Source: Lachnospiraceae bacterium
GTDB taxonomy: Bacteria; Bacillota; Clostridia; Lachnospirales; Lachnospiraceae
Direction of reading: 5' to 3'
Length of the DNA stretch: 64,000 nt
Assembly: GCA_014803415.1 (NCBI GenBank)
Contig: JAAVBZ010000024.1
Coordinates: 26,771-90,770 of the forward strand
Shown here: piece after piece, positions 17,830 through 25,815 of the stretch
Position numbering within the stretch: the stretch's first letter is position 1
How the letters are laid out: every line of letters begins with the position of its first letter
Made by a program: the position numbers and the translations under genes
Notes under the pieces: generated by a model
Told to the model about the DNA's origin: nothing
The model's database searches: none
Seen by the model: the letters and a program-made list of their open reading frames with translations, nothing else

Positions 17830-19042
17830 AATGCTTACGCTGGATAAATTTGAAGAAGCAGCTGAGGTAGTTAAAAAAGTAACCCAGGAAACCAAGCTTG
17901 TTTACAGTGATTTTTACAGCGCACAGACAGGAAATAAAGTCTATTTAAAACCGGAAAATATGCAGTTTACGGGGGCTTATAAATTAAGAGGGGCTTATTA
18001 TAAACTGAGTACTCTAACGGATGAGGAAAGAAGTAAGGGACTGATCACTGCATCGGCAGGCAATCATGCCCAGGGCGTTGCCTACGCAGCAAAATGTTAT
18101 GGGGTAAAAGCAGTTATTGTTATGCCTACTACAACACCGCTCATAAAAGTAAACAGGACAAAGAGCTATGGAGCGGAAGTTGTGCTTTATGGAGATGTAT
18201 ATGATGAAGCATGTGAACATGCTTATGAATTGGCAGAAAAGAATGGCTATACTTTTATCCATCCTTTTGACGATCTGGCAGTTGCAACAGGTCAGGGAAC
18301 CATCGCCATGGAAATATTTAAGGAACTTCCTCTGGTAGATTATATCCTGGTTCCTGTAGGAGGAGGAGGTCTGGCGACTGGAGTTTCCACTTTGGCTAAG
18401 CTTTTGAATCCCAAGATCAAAGTGATCGGAGTAGAACCTGCCGGAGCCAGCTGCCTTCAGGCATCGATCAAGGAAGGCAAGGTAGTGACGCTGCCTCATG
18501 TAAGTACGATTGCAGACGGTACCGCAGTAAAAACACCGGGAAGCAAGATTTTCCCTTATGTCAGCAAGAATCTGGACGAGATTATTACGGTTGAGGATGA
18601 GGAACTGGTAGGGGCTTTTCTTGATATGGTGGAAAACCATAAAATGGTGGTAGAAAACTCAGGACTTTTGACGGTAGCGGCTTTAAAGCATTTGGATGTG
18701 AAAAATAAGAAGATCGTACCTATTTTAAGCGGCGGAAATATGGATGTGATCACCATGTCTTCTGTAGTTCAGCAGGGATTGATCCTTCGGGACAGAATTT
18801 TCACCGTATCTGTGCTGCTTCCGGACAAGCCGGGTGAACTTTCCAGAGTTTCCGACATTATCGCAAAACAGAACGGCAATGTGATTAAACTGGAGCACAA
18901 TCAGTTTGTTTCCATTAACAGAAATGCAGCGGTGGAACTGCGTATCACCATGGAAGCCTTTGGTACAGAGCATAAAGATCAGATCATCAAGGCACTGGAA
19001 GAGAATAAGTATCAGCCTAAGGTGGTTCGGACCAATATTTAA
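17813..19042 (+). CDS. ilvA: Threonine ammonia-lyase with C-terminal ACT domain
   Basis: The protein has 409 residues. It is a fold-type II pyridoxal-phosphate enzyme that deaminates threonine to 2-oxobutanoate, either as the first step of isoleucine synthesis or for threonine breakdown. The cofactor lysine lies in GAYKLRGAYYKL (Lys57) and the phosphate-binding glycine loop is VGGGGLATG. The last 80 residues form an ACT domain (VLLPDKPGELSRVSDIIAKQ), so allosteric control is likely. Length and domain layout fit the short IlvA/TdcB type with one ACT domain; sequence alone does not separate the two roles. The start at 17813 has an AGGAG site and overlaps the end of ftsY by 17 bases. Confidence 0.9.
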   Translation: MKMENKMLTLDKFEEAAEVVKKVTQETKLVYSDFYSAQTGNKVYLKPENMQFTGAYKLRGAYYKLSTLTDEERSKGLITASAGNHAQGVAYAAKCYGVKAVIVMPTTTPLIKVNRTKSYGAEVVLYGDVYDEACEHAYELAEKNGYTFIHPFDDLAVATGQGTIAMEIFKELPLVDYILVPVGGGGLATGVSTLAKLLNPKIKVIGVEPAGASCLQASIKEGKVVTLPHVSTIADGTAVKTPGSKIFPYVSKNLDEIITVEDEELVGAFLDMVENHKMVVENSGLLTVAALKHLDVKNKKIVPILSGGNMDVITMSSVVQQGLILRDRIFTVSVLLPDKPGELSRVSDIIAKQNGNVIKLEHNQFVSINRNAAVELRITMEAFGTEHKDQIIKALEENKYQPKVVRTNI

Positions 19043-19059
19043 AGGCAAATATTTACGGA

Positions 19060-19093
19060 AAAAGTCTGCATACTATATTGTGTGCGGGCTTTT
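19060..19093 (+). terminator. Stem-loop terminator after ilvA
   Basis: A 14-pair stem (AAAAGTCTGCATAC with GTGTGCGGGCTTTT, three G-U pairs) closes a six-base loop. The T run is short (four bases), so termination may be partial. Confidence 0.6.
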
Positions 19094-19146
19094 GCAGTCT
19101 TTGCGGATGTTGATGATAAGCGCTGAAAAGTGAAAGAGGATATGAA

Positions 19147-20016
19147 ATGAAAATGAAAGATAAAATGCAGTTCAGTATAAAAAAGTATTTGGTGATAGCT
19201 TTGGCATGTACTCTGTACGGTGTAGGTATCAGTTTGTTTGTAGATCCCAATAATCTGGCACCCGGAGGATTTACCGGCCTGTCGGTCATTATAAACAGAC
19301 TGATCCCCCTTGAAACAGGTACTATTTATCTTATTTTAAATATACCGGTCATTATTCTTGGTATATGGAAATTCGGGTGGAAATTTACTATATCTACTTT
19401 GTATGCGATACTTATAGTCTCAGGTTCCACTAATCTGATCGGGGCTATGCGGCCGGTTACGCAGGAACCCATCCTGGGCGCAGTGTTCGGAGGAGTACTG
19501 ATCGGTGTAGGAATGGGGCTGGTGCTTAGAAACAGTGCTACTACAGGCGGGACAGATATTATCGTGAAATGTTTAAGGCAGCGTTTCCCACATATGAAAA
19601 CAGGTTCGCTGATGCTGATGATCGATGCGGTGATCATTGGTACTTCAGGTCTGGTATTTGGGAATTTCGATTCAGTCCTATATAGTATTGTTTCTGTTAT
19701 GACCACTTCCGTAGTACTTGATATGGTACTGTATGGAAGGGATGGTGCAAAGCTTGTTTATATTATCAGTGACAGATCGGAAGTAATTACCACTCGGATA
19801 TTAAATGAAGTAAATATCGGAGTGACACATCTTGAAGGAAGCGGCGCTTATCAGAACAAAGAAAAGAAAGTCATTATGTGTGTAGTAAAAAAACAACTTG
19901 CATATAAAGTGGAGGAGATCGTGAAGGAAGAAGATACATCTGCTTTTATGATCATTTCAAGTGCTTCGGAAATTTATGGAGAAGGTTATAAGAGCTATTT
20001 TGGCGAGATAATATAA
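19147..20016 (+). CDS. YitT family membrane protein
   Basis: The protein has 289 residues. The N-terminal 200 residues contain about five or six hydrophobic helices with the family pattern (GVGISLFVDPNNLAPGGFTG; GVLIGVGMGLVLRNSATTGG; TDIIVKCLRQRFP). The C-terminal 85 residues form the soluble DUF2179 domain (YIISDRSEVITTRILNEV; GVTHLEGSGAY). YitT proteins are common in Firmicutes in several copies; no transported substrate is firmly known. It is preceded by a GAAAGAGGATATGAA site and followed by a hairpin that overlaps its stop codon. It appears to be monocistronic or loosely coupled to the lysozyme gene. Confidence 0.9.
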   Translation: MKMKDKMQFSIKKYLVIALACTLYGVGISLFVDPNNLAPGGFTGLSVIINRLIPLETGTIYLILNIPVIILGIWKFGWKFTISTLYAILIVSGSTNLIGAMRPVTQEPILGAVFGGVLIGVGMGLVLRNSATTGGTDIIVKCLRQRFPHMKTGSLMLMIDAVIIGTSGLVFGNFDSVLYSIVSVMTTSVVLDMVLYGRDGAKLVYIISDRSEVITTRILNEVNIGVTHLEGSGAYQNKEKKVIMCVVKKQLAYKVEEIVKEEDTSAFMIISSASEIYGEGYKSYFGEII

Positions 20017-20049
20017 CAGGCTCTTCCAAAGAGACCATTCCTGTTATAT
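20011..20049 (+). other. Two-step stem-loop overlapping the yitT-type stop codon
   Basis: ATATAACAGG pairs perfectly with CCTGTTATAT, and the loop contains an inner stem (CTCTT with AAGAG). There is no T run behind it, so it is not a classic terminator. It may be an mRNA 3' stabiliser, a processing site or a protein-binding site. Confidence 0.5.
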
Positions 20050-20085
20050 AATGAGTAAAAAGATAATACAGAAGAAAGGATCCAT

Positions 20086-21186
20086 ATGGATAATATCAGA
20101 ATAAAAAGAAAGAAGAGAAAGCAGCGTATCAGTCTTGTCACAAATATTATTTTCTGTCTGATCACGCTGTGCTCACTGACAGGCTGTATCATACTTCTAT
20201 TAAGTAACTATTCATTAAAAAATAAAAGTGCGGAGGTCATGGCACAGCTGCAGGCATTCGAAGAACAGTCGGAAAGTTATATATATACCCAGGCCGATCT
20301 GAATTCTTATGTGGAGGAAGCAAGAACAGAAGCCAGGGAAGAACAAAGGACAGAGCTTTTGAATGAATTGAAGGTGAAAATGAGCGGAGGCGGTACGGCA
20401 ACGGCCATGCTTCGGGATTTTTTCCCTGAGGACGTAGTGGTCTATGCAGATAGTGAATATCATTTTTTCCCTATATCGGACAAGCTTAAAAAGAATTCCT
20501 ATGTCATTGACAATTTTAAACAACTGGAAAACGGACAGGTTGAGTATGTAGATGATACTGATGTGGTTCTTTCCAAAAAGGGGATTGATGTTTCCAGGTA
20601 TCAAGGATCGATCGACTGGCAAAAGGCAGCATCAGACGGCGTGGAGTATGCATTTATCCGAGCAGGTATCAGGGGCAGCACGGAAGGCAAACTCGTAGAG
20701 GATGAAAGATTTAAGGCTAATGTAGAGGAAGCACTTGAAAATGACATACAAGCCGGGGTTTATTTTTTTACCCAGGCCATTACGGAAGATGAGGCAGTGG
20801 AAGAGGCTGAATTTGTGCTGGATCTGATAGAACCCTATGACATCACTTATCCGGTGGTGCTGGATTTTGAGGAGGTCACTTCATCAGACGCCAGAACGGC
20901 TGACCTTACAAAAGAAGAAAATACCAAAATAGCAATTGCTTTCTGCGAGACGATTAAAAATGCAGGATATACGCCTATGATATATGGCAATCTCAAGTCC
21001 TTTTTGATCATGCTGGATATGGAACAGTTAGAAGAGTATGAAAAATGGTTTGCCTATTACAGTACGCCGGTTTATTTTCCTTATGAATTCAGCGTCTGGC
21101 AGTATAGTTCCAAGGGATCTGTAAATGGAATTAAAACAGATGTGGATATGAATATCTGTATGAAGAACCTGGGCAGAGAAGATTAA
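20086..21186 (+). CDS. Membrane-anchored GH25 family lysozyme
   Basis: The protein has 366 residues. A basic cytoplasmic start (KRKKRKQR) precedes one membrane helix (residues about 18-41), then a short coiled coil and a spacer, then a glycoside hydrolase 25 domain from about residue 166 (KKGIDVSRYQGSIDWQKAA, with the catalytic-site aspartate Asp168, and YPVVLDFEEV with the D-x-E pair). GH25 enzymes cleave the beta-1,4 bond between N-acetylmuramic acid and N-acetylglucosamine. With a membrane anchor it should act on the cell's own wall from outside the membrane. It starts at an ATG after GAAAGGATCCAT and is followed 12 bases later by an AraC-type regulator, perhaps in the same transcript. Confidence 0.9.
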   Translation: MDNIRIKRKKRKQRISLVTNIIFCLITLCSLTGCIILLLSNYSLKNKSAEVMAQLQAFEEQSESYIYTQADLNSYVEEARTEAREEQRTELLNELKVKMSGGGTATAMLRDFFPEDVVVYADSEYHFFPISDKLKKNSYVIDNFKQLENGQVEYVDDTDVVLSKKGIDVSRYQGSIDWQKAASDGVEYAFIRAGIRGSTEGKLVEDERFKANVEEALENDIQAGVYFFTQAITEDEAVEEAEFVLDLIEPYDITYPVVLDFEEVTSSDARTADLTKEENTKIAIAFCETIKNAGYTPMIYGNLKSFLIMLDMEQLEEYEKWFAYYSTPVYFPYEFSVWQYSSKGSVNGIKTDVDMNICMKNLGRED

Positions 21187-21198
21187 TGGGAGATATGT

Positions 21199-22041
21199 AT
21201 GGAGGAACACCGTGATTCCGTCAAAAGTGGCTATCTGCTTGAGAAGTTTCGTCTGTTTCATTTAAAAGATAACAGGCCGAAAGAGTATGAGTATCATTAT
21301 CATGACTTTCATAAACTGATCTGGTTCATTTCAGGAAATGTGGAATACCACGTTGAAGGAAAGGCCTATAAACTGGAACCTTATGATATTCTTCTGGTCG
21401 GAAGAGGTCAGATACATAAGCCTTTTATCGGAACAGAGGAAAACTATGAAAGGTATGTATTCTATATTTCGGAAGAGTTCCTGAAGGAACATTCCGAGAG
21501 AGAAAGTGATCTGGCTTTATGCTTTCAGATGGCATTAAAAGAAGACAGCAGTGTGATCCGGCTGTCACCTTCTGACAGCGGTCTTTTATTTGAAACGGTA
21601 AAGCTTCTGGATCGGTCAGTCAGGGAAAAGGCTTATGCCAAGGAAATGTACAGCCGTATTTTGTTTCTTAAGCTGATAATAGAGCTGAACAGATGTTGCC
21701 TTCAGAGCAGGGAAGTGTTTCACAAGACCGCTCGTTATGATAAAAAAATAGTGGAAATGATCCATTATATTAATGACCATTTAAGCGATGATCTGTCCAT
21801 TGAAAATCTTTCTGCCAGATTTTACTTAAGTAAATATCATATGATGAGAAAATTCAAAGAGGAAACAGGATATTCCATGCATCAGTATATTCTGGAAAAA
21901 AGGATATTGGCTGCAAGAAACAGGATCCTTTCCGGAATGTCGGCATCGACAGCCTGCATGGAATGTGGATTTAAGGATTATTCGACTTTCAGCCGTGCCT
22001 ACAAGAAATTGTTAAACAGGCTTCCTTCCGATGATAATTAA
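21199..22041 (+). CDS. AraC-family transcriptional regulator
   Basis: The protein has 280 residues. The N-terminal half is a cupin sensor domain ([40 protein letters not shown]). The C-terminal hundred residues hold two helix-turn-helix motifs of the AraC type ([20 protein letters not shown], then [20 protein letters not shown]). This layout is typical of regulators that respond to a small metabolite, often a sugar. The target genes are not evident; the GH25 gene immediately upstream is one candidate. The ATG follows GGGAGAT. A strong terminator follows directly. Confidence 0.9.
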   Translation: MEEHRDSVKSGYLLEKFRLFHLKDNRPKEYEYHYHDFHKLIWFISGNVEYHVEGKAYKLEPYDILLVGRGQIHKPFIGTEENYERYVFYISEEFLKEHSERESDLALCFQMALKEDSSVIRLSPSDSGLLFETVKLLDRSVREKAYAKEMYSRILFLKLIIELNRCCLQSREVFHKTARYDKKIVEMIHYINDHLSDDLSIENLSARFYLSKYHMMRKFKEETGYSMHQYILEKRILAARNRILSGMSASTACMECGFKDYSTFSRAYKKLLNRLPSDDN

Positions 22042-22049
22042 TAAAAACG

Positions 22050-22088
22050 AGCGTGTCAAGAAAAAATACTTGACACGCTTTGGTTTTT
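22050..22088 (+). terminator. Terminator after the AraC gene
   Basis: An 11-pair perfect stem (AGCGTGTCAAG with CTTGACACGCT) with an eight-base loop is followed by TTGGTTTTT. The right arm contains the TTGACA of the next promoter. Confidence 0.9.
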
Positions 22089-22098
22089 ATTGTATTCT
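22070..22098 (+). promoter_or_regulatory. Promoter of ylxM-ffh, embedded in the terminator
   Basis: TTGACA, 17 bases, TATTCT. The -35 hexamer lies inside the right arm of the preceding terminator stem. The predicted start is near 22105, giving a very short leader before the ylxM ATG at 22115. Confidence 0.6.
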
Positions 22099-22114
22099 AC
22101 CAAAGGTGATAGCA

Positions 22115-22456
22115 ATGGAAAGAATCGTTGAACAGGGTCTTTTGTATGATTTTTATGGAGAATTACTGACAGACCACCAGAAACAGATTTATAAAGATGC
22201 TGTTTTTGAGGATCTATCCCTTGGAGAAATAGCAAAGGAATATGGGATCAGCAGACAGGGCGTTCACGATTTGATCAGGCGCTGTGATAATACTTTGCAG
22301 GAATATGAAGAAAAGCTTCATCTGATACAGAAGTTTATGATTATCAGGAACAAGATAAGTAAGATCGATGAACTGATGAAGAATGAAGAACTGTCGAGGC
22401 AGGAGCTGATCGGAGAGATCAGACAGATATCAGATGGAATTTTAGAGGAGCTTTAA
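22115..22456 (+). CDS. ylxM: YlxM family helix-turn-helix protein
   Basis: The protein has 113 residues. It contains a sigma-70 region 4-like helix-turn-helix ([20 protein letters not shown]). It is the UPF0122/YlxM protein, nearly always encoded directly upstream of ffh; a contribution to signal recognition particle function has been proposed, but its exact role is unclear. The start at 22115 was chosen because the longer frame begins inside the upstream AraC gene and its terminator, before the predicted transcription start. Two bases separate it from ffh. Confidence 0.92.
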   Translation: MERIVEQGLLYDFYGELLTDHQKQIYKDAVFEDLSLGEIAKEYGISRQGVHDLIRRCDNTLQEYEEKLHLIQKFMIIRNKISKIDELMKNEELSRQELIGEIRQISDGILEEL

Positions 22457-22458
22457 TA

Positions 22459-23814
22459 ATGGCATTTGAAAGCTTAACAGACAAACTTCAGAATGTGTTT
22501 AAAAATCTCCGCAGTAAGGGACGTCTTACAGAGGAAGATGTTAAAACAGCGCTTAAAGAAGTTAAGCTGGCGTTACTGGAAGCTGATGTTAACTTTAAAG
22601 TAGTAAAACAGTTTGTGAAATCAGTGGAGGAGAGAGCCATTGGAACGGATGTGATGAACGGTCTGAATCCGGGACAGATGGTCATTAAGATCGTAAATGA
22701 AGAAATGATCTCCCTGATGGGTTCTGAAACCGTAGAGATTCAGATGCAGCCGGGCAAAGCCATTACTGTTATTCTGATGTGCGGTCTTCAGGGTGCAGGT
22801 AAGACCACCACAACTGCTAAAATAGCCGGTAAGCTGAAGTTAAAAGGTAAAAAGCCTCTCTTGGTTGCCTGTGATATATACAGACCTGCTGCAATAAAGC
22901 AGCTGCAGATCAACGGTGAAAAACAGAAGGTGGATGTTTTTTCCATGGGGGAAAATCAAAAGCCTGTAAATATAGCAAAAGCATCTATCGAACATGCAAA
23001 AAAGAACGGACATAATGTGGTGATCTTAGATACTGCCGGACGGCTTCACATTGATGAAGAAATGATGGCTGAGCTTCAGGAGATTAAAGAAAATGTAGAA
23101 GTTCATCAGACATTGCTTGTTGTAGATGCCATGACCGGACAGGATGCAGTTACGGTAGCCAGGGAATTTAATGAAAAGATAGGCATCGACGGCGTTATCT
23201 TATCCAAGATGGATGGTGATACCAGAGGCGGTGCGGCTCTTTCTGTTAAGGCTGTTACCGGAAAGCCTATTTTATATGTAGGTATGGGTGAAAAGCTGTC
23301 GGATTTAGAGCAGTTTTATCCTGACAGAATGGCCGGCAGGATTCTTGGAATGGGAGATGTGCTTTCTCTGATCGAAAAGGCACAGGAAAATATCTCCATA
23401 GATGAAAACAAAGAAAAAGAAATGGCTGCCCGTATGAAAAAGGGTAAGTTCGATTTTGAAGATTACTTGGAAAGCATGAAGCAGATGCGCAATATGGGAG
23501 GGCTTAGCAGTATTCTTGGCATGATGCCGGGAATGGGCAGACAGCTTTCGGATATGGAATCCATGGTAGATGAAAAGCAGCTTGCAAGGACTGAAGCGAT
23601 TGTTCTCAGTATGACGCCTGCCGAACGTAAAAATCCCAAGCTCCTGAATCCCAGCAGAAAGCACAGGATCGCAAAGGGCGCAGGAGTGGATATTGCCGTT
23701 GTTAACCGTTTTATTAAACAGTTTGAGCAGTCCCAGAAAATGATGAAACAGATGTCGGGAATGATGGGCGGTAAGCGGGGCAGAGGCTTCGGCGGTATGC
23801 GGTTTCCCTTTTAA
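22459..23814 (+). CDS. ffh: Signal recognition particle protein Ffh
   Basis: The protein has 451 residues, with an N domain, a GTPase domain (GLQGAGKTTTTAKIAG; DTAGRLHIDEEMM; SKMDGDTRGGAALS) and a methionine-rich M domain from about residue 300 (GGLSSILGMMPGMGRQL; QKMMKQMSGMMGGKRGRG) that binds 4.5S/6S-type SRP RNA and signal peptides. It binds nascent signal sequences and delivers ribosomes to FtsY. No SRP RNA gene was found in the window. The ribosomal genes rpsP and rplS follow. Confidence 0.98.
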   Translation: MAFESLTDKLQNVFKNLRSKGRLTEEDVKTALKEVKLALLEADVNFKVVKQFVKSVEERAIGTDVMNGLNPGQMVIKIVNEEMISLMGSETVEIQMQPGKAITVILMCGLQGAGKTTTTAKIAGKLKLKGKKPLLVACDIYRPAAIKQLQINGEKQKVDVFSMGENQKPVNIAKASIEHAKKNGHNVVILDTAGRLHIDEEMMAELQEIKENVEVHQTLLVVDAMTGQDAVTVAREFNEKIGIDGVILSKMDGDTRGGAALSVKAVTGKPILYVGMGEKLSDLEQFYPDRMAGRILGMGDVLSLIEKAQENISIDENKEKEMAARMKKGKFDFEDYLESMKQMRNMGGLSSILGMMPGMGRQLSDMESMVDEKQLARTEAIVLSMTPAERKNPKLLNPSRKHRIAKGAGVDIAVVNRFIKQFEQSQKMMKQMSGMMGGKRGRGFGGMRFPF

Positions 23815-23830
23815 AGTTTTTTAACTCGTT

Positions 23831-23858
23831 TTGAATTTCAATTCAAATATACTATTAT
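23831..23858 (+). promoter_or_regulatory. Candidate promoter of rpsP
   Basis: TTGAAT, 16 bases, TATTAT. The -35 is part of a perfect palindrome (TTGAATTTCAATTCAA, 23831-23846). It lies between ffh and rpsP and would let ribosomal genes be transcribed separately. Confidence 0.4.
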
Positions 23859-23881
23859 TTAATTTTTCGGAGGTGAAAAAG

Positions 23882-24127
23882 ATGGCAGTAAAAATCAGAT
23901 TAAGAAGAATGGGTCAGAAGAAAGCTCCTTTCTATAGAATCGTAGTTGCAGATTCAAGATCTCCCAGAGACGGCAGATTCATTGAGGAAATCGGAACTTA
24001 TGATCCCAACACAGATCCCAGCACATTCAAAGTAAATGAGGAGCTGGCTAAGAAGTGGTTAGCAAACGGCGCTCAGCCTACAGAAGTTGTTAGCAGAATT
24101 TTCAAGCAGGCAGGCATTGAAAAGTAG
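23882..24127 (+). CDS. rpsP: Ribosomal protein bS16
   Basis: The protein has 81 residues and starts [20 protein letters not shown], the typical S16 N-terminus, with [19 protein letters not shown] following. It is a small-subunit ribosomal protein needed for 30S assembly. The ATG at 23882 follows CGGAGGTG; the frame is open upstream but that part is not ribosomal protein. It stands in the conserved order ffh-rpsP-khpA-rimM-trmD-rplS. Confidence 0.98.
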   Translation: MAVKIRLRRMGQKKAPFYRIVVADSRSPRDGRFIEEIGTYDPNTDPSTFKVNEELAKKWLANGAQPTEVVSRIFKQAGIEK

Positions 24128-24159
24128 GAATCTGTTGACAATCCTTTTGGAGGTGGACT

Positions 24160-24387
24160 ATGAAGGAATTAGTTGAAGTAATAGCAAAAGCACTTGTTGA
24201 AAACCCGGATGAGGTTACGGTGACCCAGAAGGAAGAAGGTAAGCATATTACCATTGAACTTCATGTTGCGCCCTCCGATATGGGTAAAGTAATCGGAAAA
24301 CAGGGCAGGATTGCCAAGGCGATCCGTTCTGTAGTGAAGGCAGCATCATCTAAGGAAAACAAGAAAGTTGACGTAGAAATCGTCTAA
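24160..24387 (+). CDS. khpA: RNA-binding KH domain protein KhpA
   Basis: The protein has 75 residues and consists of a single KH domain with the GxxG loop ([18 protein letters not shown]). KhpA pairs with KhpB/Jag to bind many RNAs and influences cell division and envelope growth in pneumococcus. It is found between rpsP and rimM in most Firmicutes. The ATG follows TTTTGGAGGTGGACT. A hairpin follows the stop codon by four bases. Confidence 0.93.
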   Translation: MKELVEVIAKALVENPDEVTVTQKEEGKHITIELHVAPSDMGKVIGKQGRIAKAIRSVVKAASSKENKKVDVEIV

Positions 24388-24391
24388 CCAT

Positions 24392-24421
24392 TAAAGGATG
24401 TTCCCAAAGGAACATCCTTTT
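24392..24421 (+). terminator. Terminator or attenuator between khpA and rimM
   Basis: A 13-pair perfect stem (TAAAGGATGTTCC with GGAACATCCTTTA) closes a CAAA loop. The T run is only four bases and lies in the stem, so readthrough into rimM is expected. Confidence 0.65.
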
Positions 24422-24443
24422 AAAAATTATACGAGGTCATGGT

Positions 24444-24953
24444 ATGGAACAGTTATTGCAGGTGGGAATCATTTCTTCTACTCATGGAGTAAAAGGAGAA
24501 GTAAAAGTTTTTCCTACCACAGACGATGTGAATCGATTCAAAAAGTTAAAAGAAGTTATACTTGATACAGGAAGAGAAAAACAAAAGCTTAAGATTGAAG
24601 GAGTCAAGTTTTTTAAGCAATTTGCTATATTGAAATTTGAAGGTTATGACAATATCAATGATATTGAGAAATATAAAGGGAAAAGCCTTTTTGTAACAAG
24701 GGATAATGCGGTCAAATTAAAAAAAGATGAATATTTTATTGCAGATCTGATCGGCATGCAGGTAGTAAATGAAGACGGCTCTTTTCAGGGTACTTTAAAA
24801 GATGTGATAGAGACCGGCGCCAATGACGTATATGTGGTTTTAAGTAAAGAGGAGAAAGAAGTTCTGATACCGGCGATCAAAGACTGCATTTTGTCAGTAG
24901 ACCTGGAAGGCGGCATAATGAAGGTCCATTTGCTTGACGGACTTCTGACTTAG
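24444..24953 (+). CDS. rimM: Ribosome maturation factor RimM
   Basis: The protein has 169 residues. The N-terminal RimM domain ([20 protein letters not shown]) is followed by a PRC-barrel ([18 protein letters not shown]). It assists assembly of the 30S head region around S19. It is 22 bases upstream of trmD, as in most bacteria. The ATG is preceded by ACGAGGTCATGGT, an acceptable ribosome binding site. Confidence 0.95.
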   Translation: MEQLLQVGIISSTHGVKGEVKVFPTTDDVNRFKKLKEVILDTGREKQKLKIEGVKFFKQFAILKFEGYDNINDIEKYKGKSLFVTRDNAVKLKKDEYFIADLIGMQVVNEDGSFQGTLKDVIETGANDVYVVLSKEEKEVLIPAIKDCILSVDLEGGIMKVHLLDGLLT

Positions 24954-24975
24954 TTTTGTGTACAGGAGAAACAGA

Positions 24976-25815
24976 ATGAATTTTCATGTACTTACTTTAT
25001 TCCCGGATATGATCATGCAGGGCCTCAATACCAGCATATTAGGCAGATCCATGGAAGCGGGAAGGATCACGCTGGAAGCAGTAAATATCAGGGATTATAC
25101 CATCAATAAGCATAAAAAGGTGGATGATTATCCATACGGCGGCGGTGCAGGGATGCTGATGCAGGCCCAGCCTGTTTATGATGCATATCTTGCGGTGGAG
25201 GATTCCATTCCGAAAAAAAGCAGCGGAAAGACACGGGTTATTTATCTGACGCCCCAGGGAAAGACTTTCGACCAGGGAATGGCAAAGGAATTTGCAAAGG
25301 AAGAAGATCTGATCTTTCTTTGCGGTCATTATGAAGGAATCGATGAAAGAGTACTTGAGGAAATAGTAACGGACTTTGTTTCCATCGGCGACTATGTTCT
25401 GACAGGCGGAGAACTGCCTGCCATGGTGATGATCGATGCCATTGCCCGTATGGTGCCGGGTGTTTTGGGTAATCAGGATTCCGGAGAGAATGAAAGTTTC
25501 AGCAATAACCTTCTGGAATATCCCCAATATTCCAGGCCGGAAGTCTGGCAGGGGAAAAAAGTGCCGGAAGTTTTACTTTCCGGTGACCATAAAAAGATAG
25601 AAGAATGGCGGTTGGAGCAGTCGTTAGAAAGAACCAGACAGCTCCGCCCAGAATTATATGAAAAGTGGGCAGGAGAAAATCAGGAATATTTTGTCAGAAA
25701 GGAAAAGAGAGAAGAACGCCGGAGGAAGAAGCTGCTTAAGCAGCTTAAGAAACAGACGGCAGTGAACCCAAACGGGGGTGTGGGAGAAGGAAGCGCAAGT
25801 GAGGAAGATACTTAG
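24976..25815 (+). CDS. trmD: tRNA (guanine-37-N1) methyltransferase
   Basis: The protein has 279 residues, about 35 more than the usual length because of a basic, low-complexity tail (EKREERRRKKLLKQLKK and beyond). TrmD methylates G37 next to the anticodon and prevents frameshifting. The family start MNFHVLTLFPDM and the trefoil-knot cofactor-binding block (YVLTGGELPAMVMIDAIAR) are present. The ATG at 24976 follows ACAGGAGAAACAGA. The 3' end overlaps the start of the serpin gene by 17 bases; in most relatives rplS follows here instead. Confidence 0.96.
   Translation: MNFHVLTLFPDMIMQGLNTSILGRSMEAGRITLEAVNIRDYTINKHKKVDDYPYGGGAGMLMQAQPVYDAYLAVEDSIPKKSSGKTRVIYLTPQGKTFDQGMAKEFAKEEDLIFLCGHYEGIDERVLEEIVTDFVSIGDYVLTGGELPAMVMIDAIARMVPGVLGNQDSGENESFSNNLLEYPQYSRPEVWQGKKVPEVLLSGDHKKIEEWRLEQSLERTRQLRPELYEKWAGENQEYFVRKEKREERRRKKLLKQLKKQTAVNPNGGVGEGSASEEDT

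Noticed and set aside
22100-23881. SRP RNA gene near ffh
   Set aside because: The spaces around ylxM, ffh and rpsP are too short and already taken by the promoter and ribosome binding sites.
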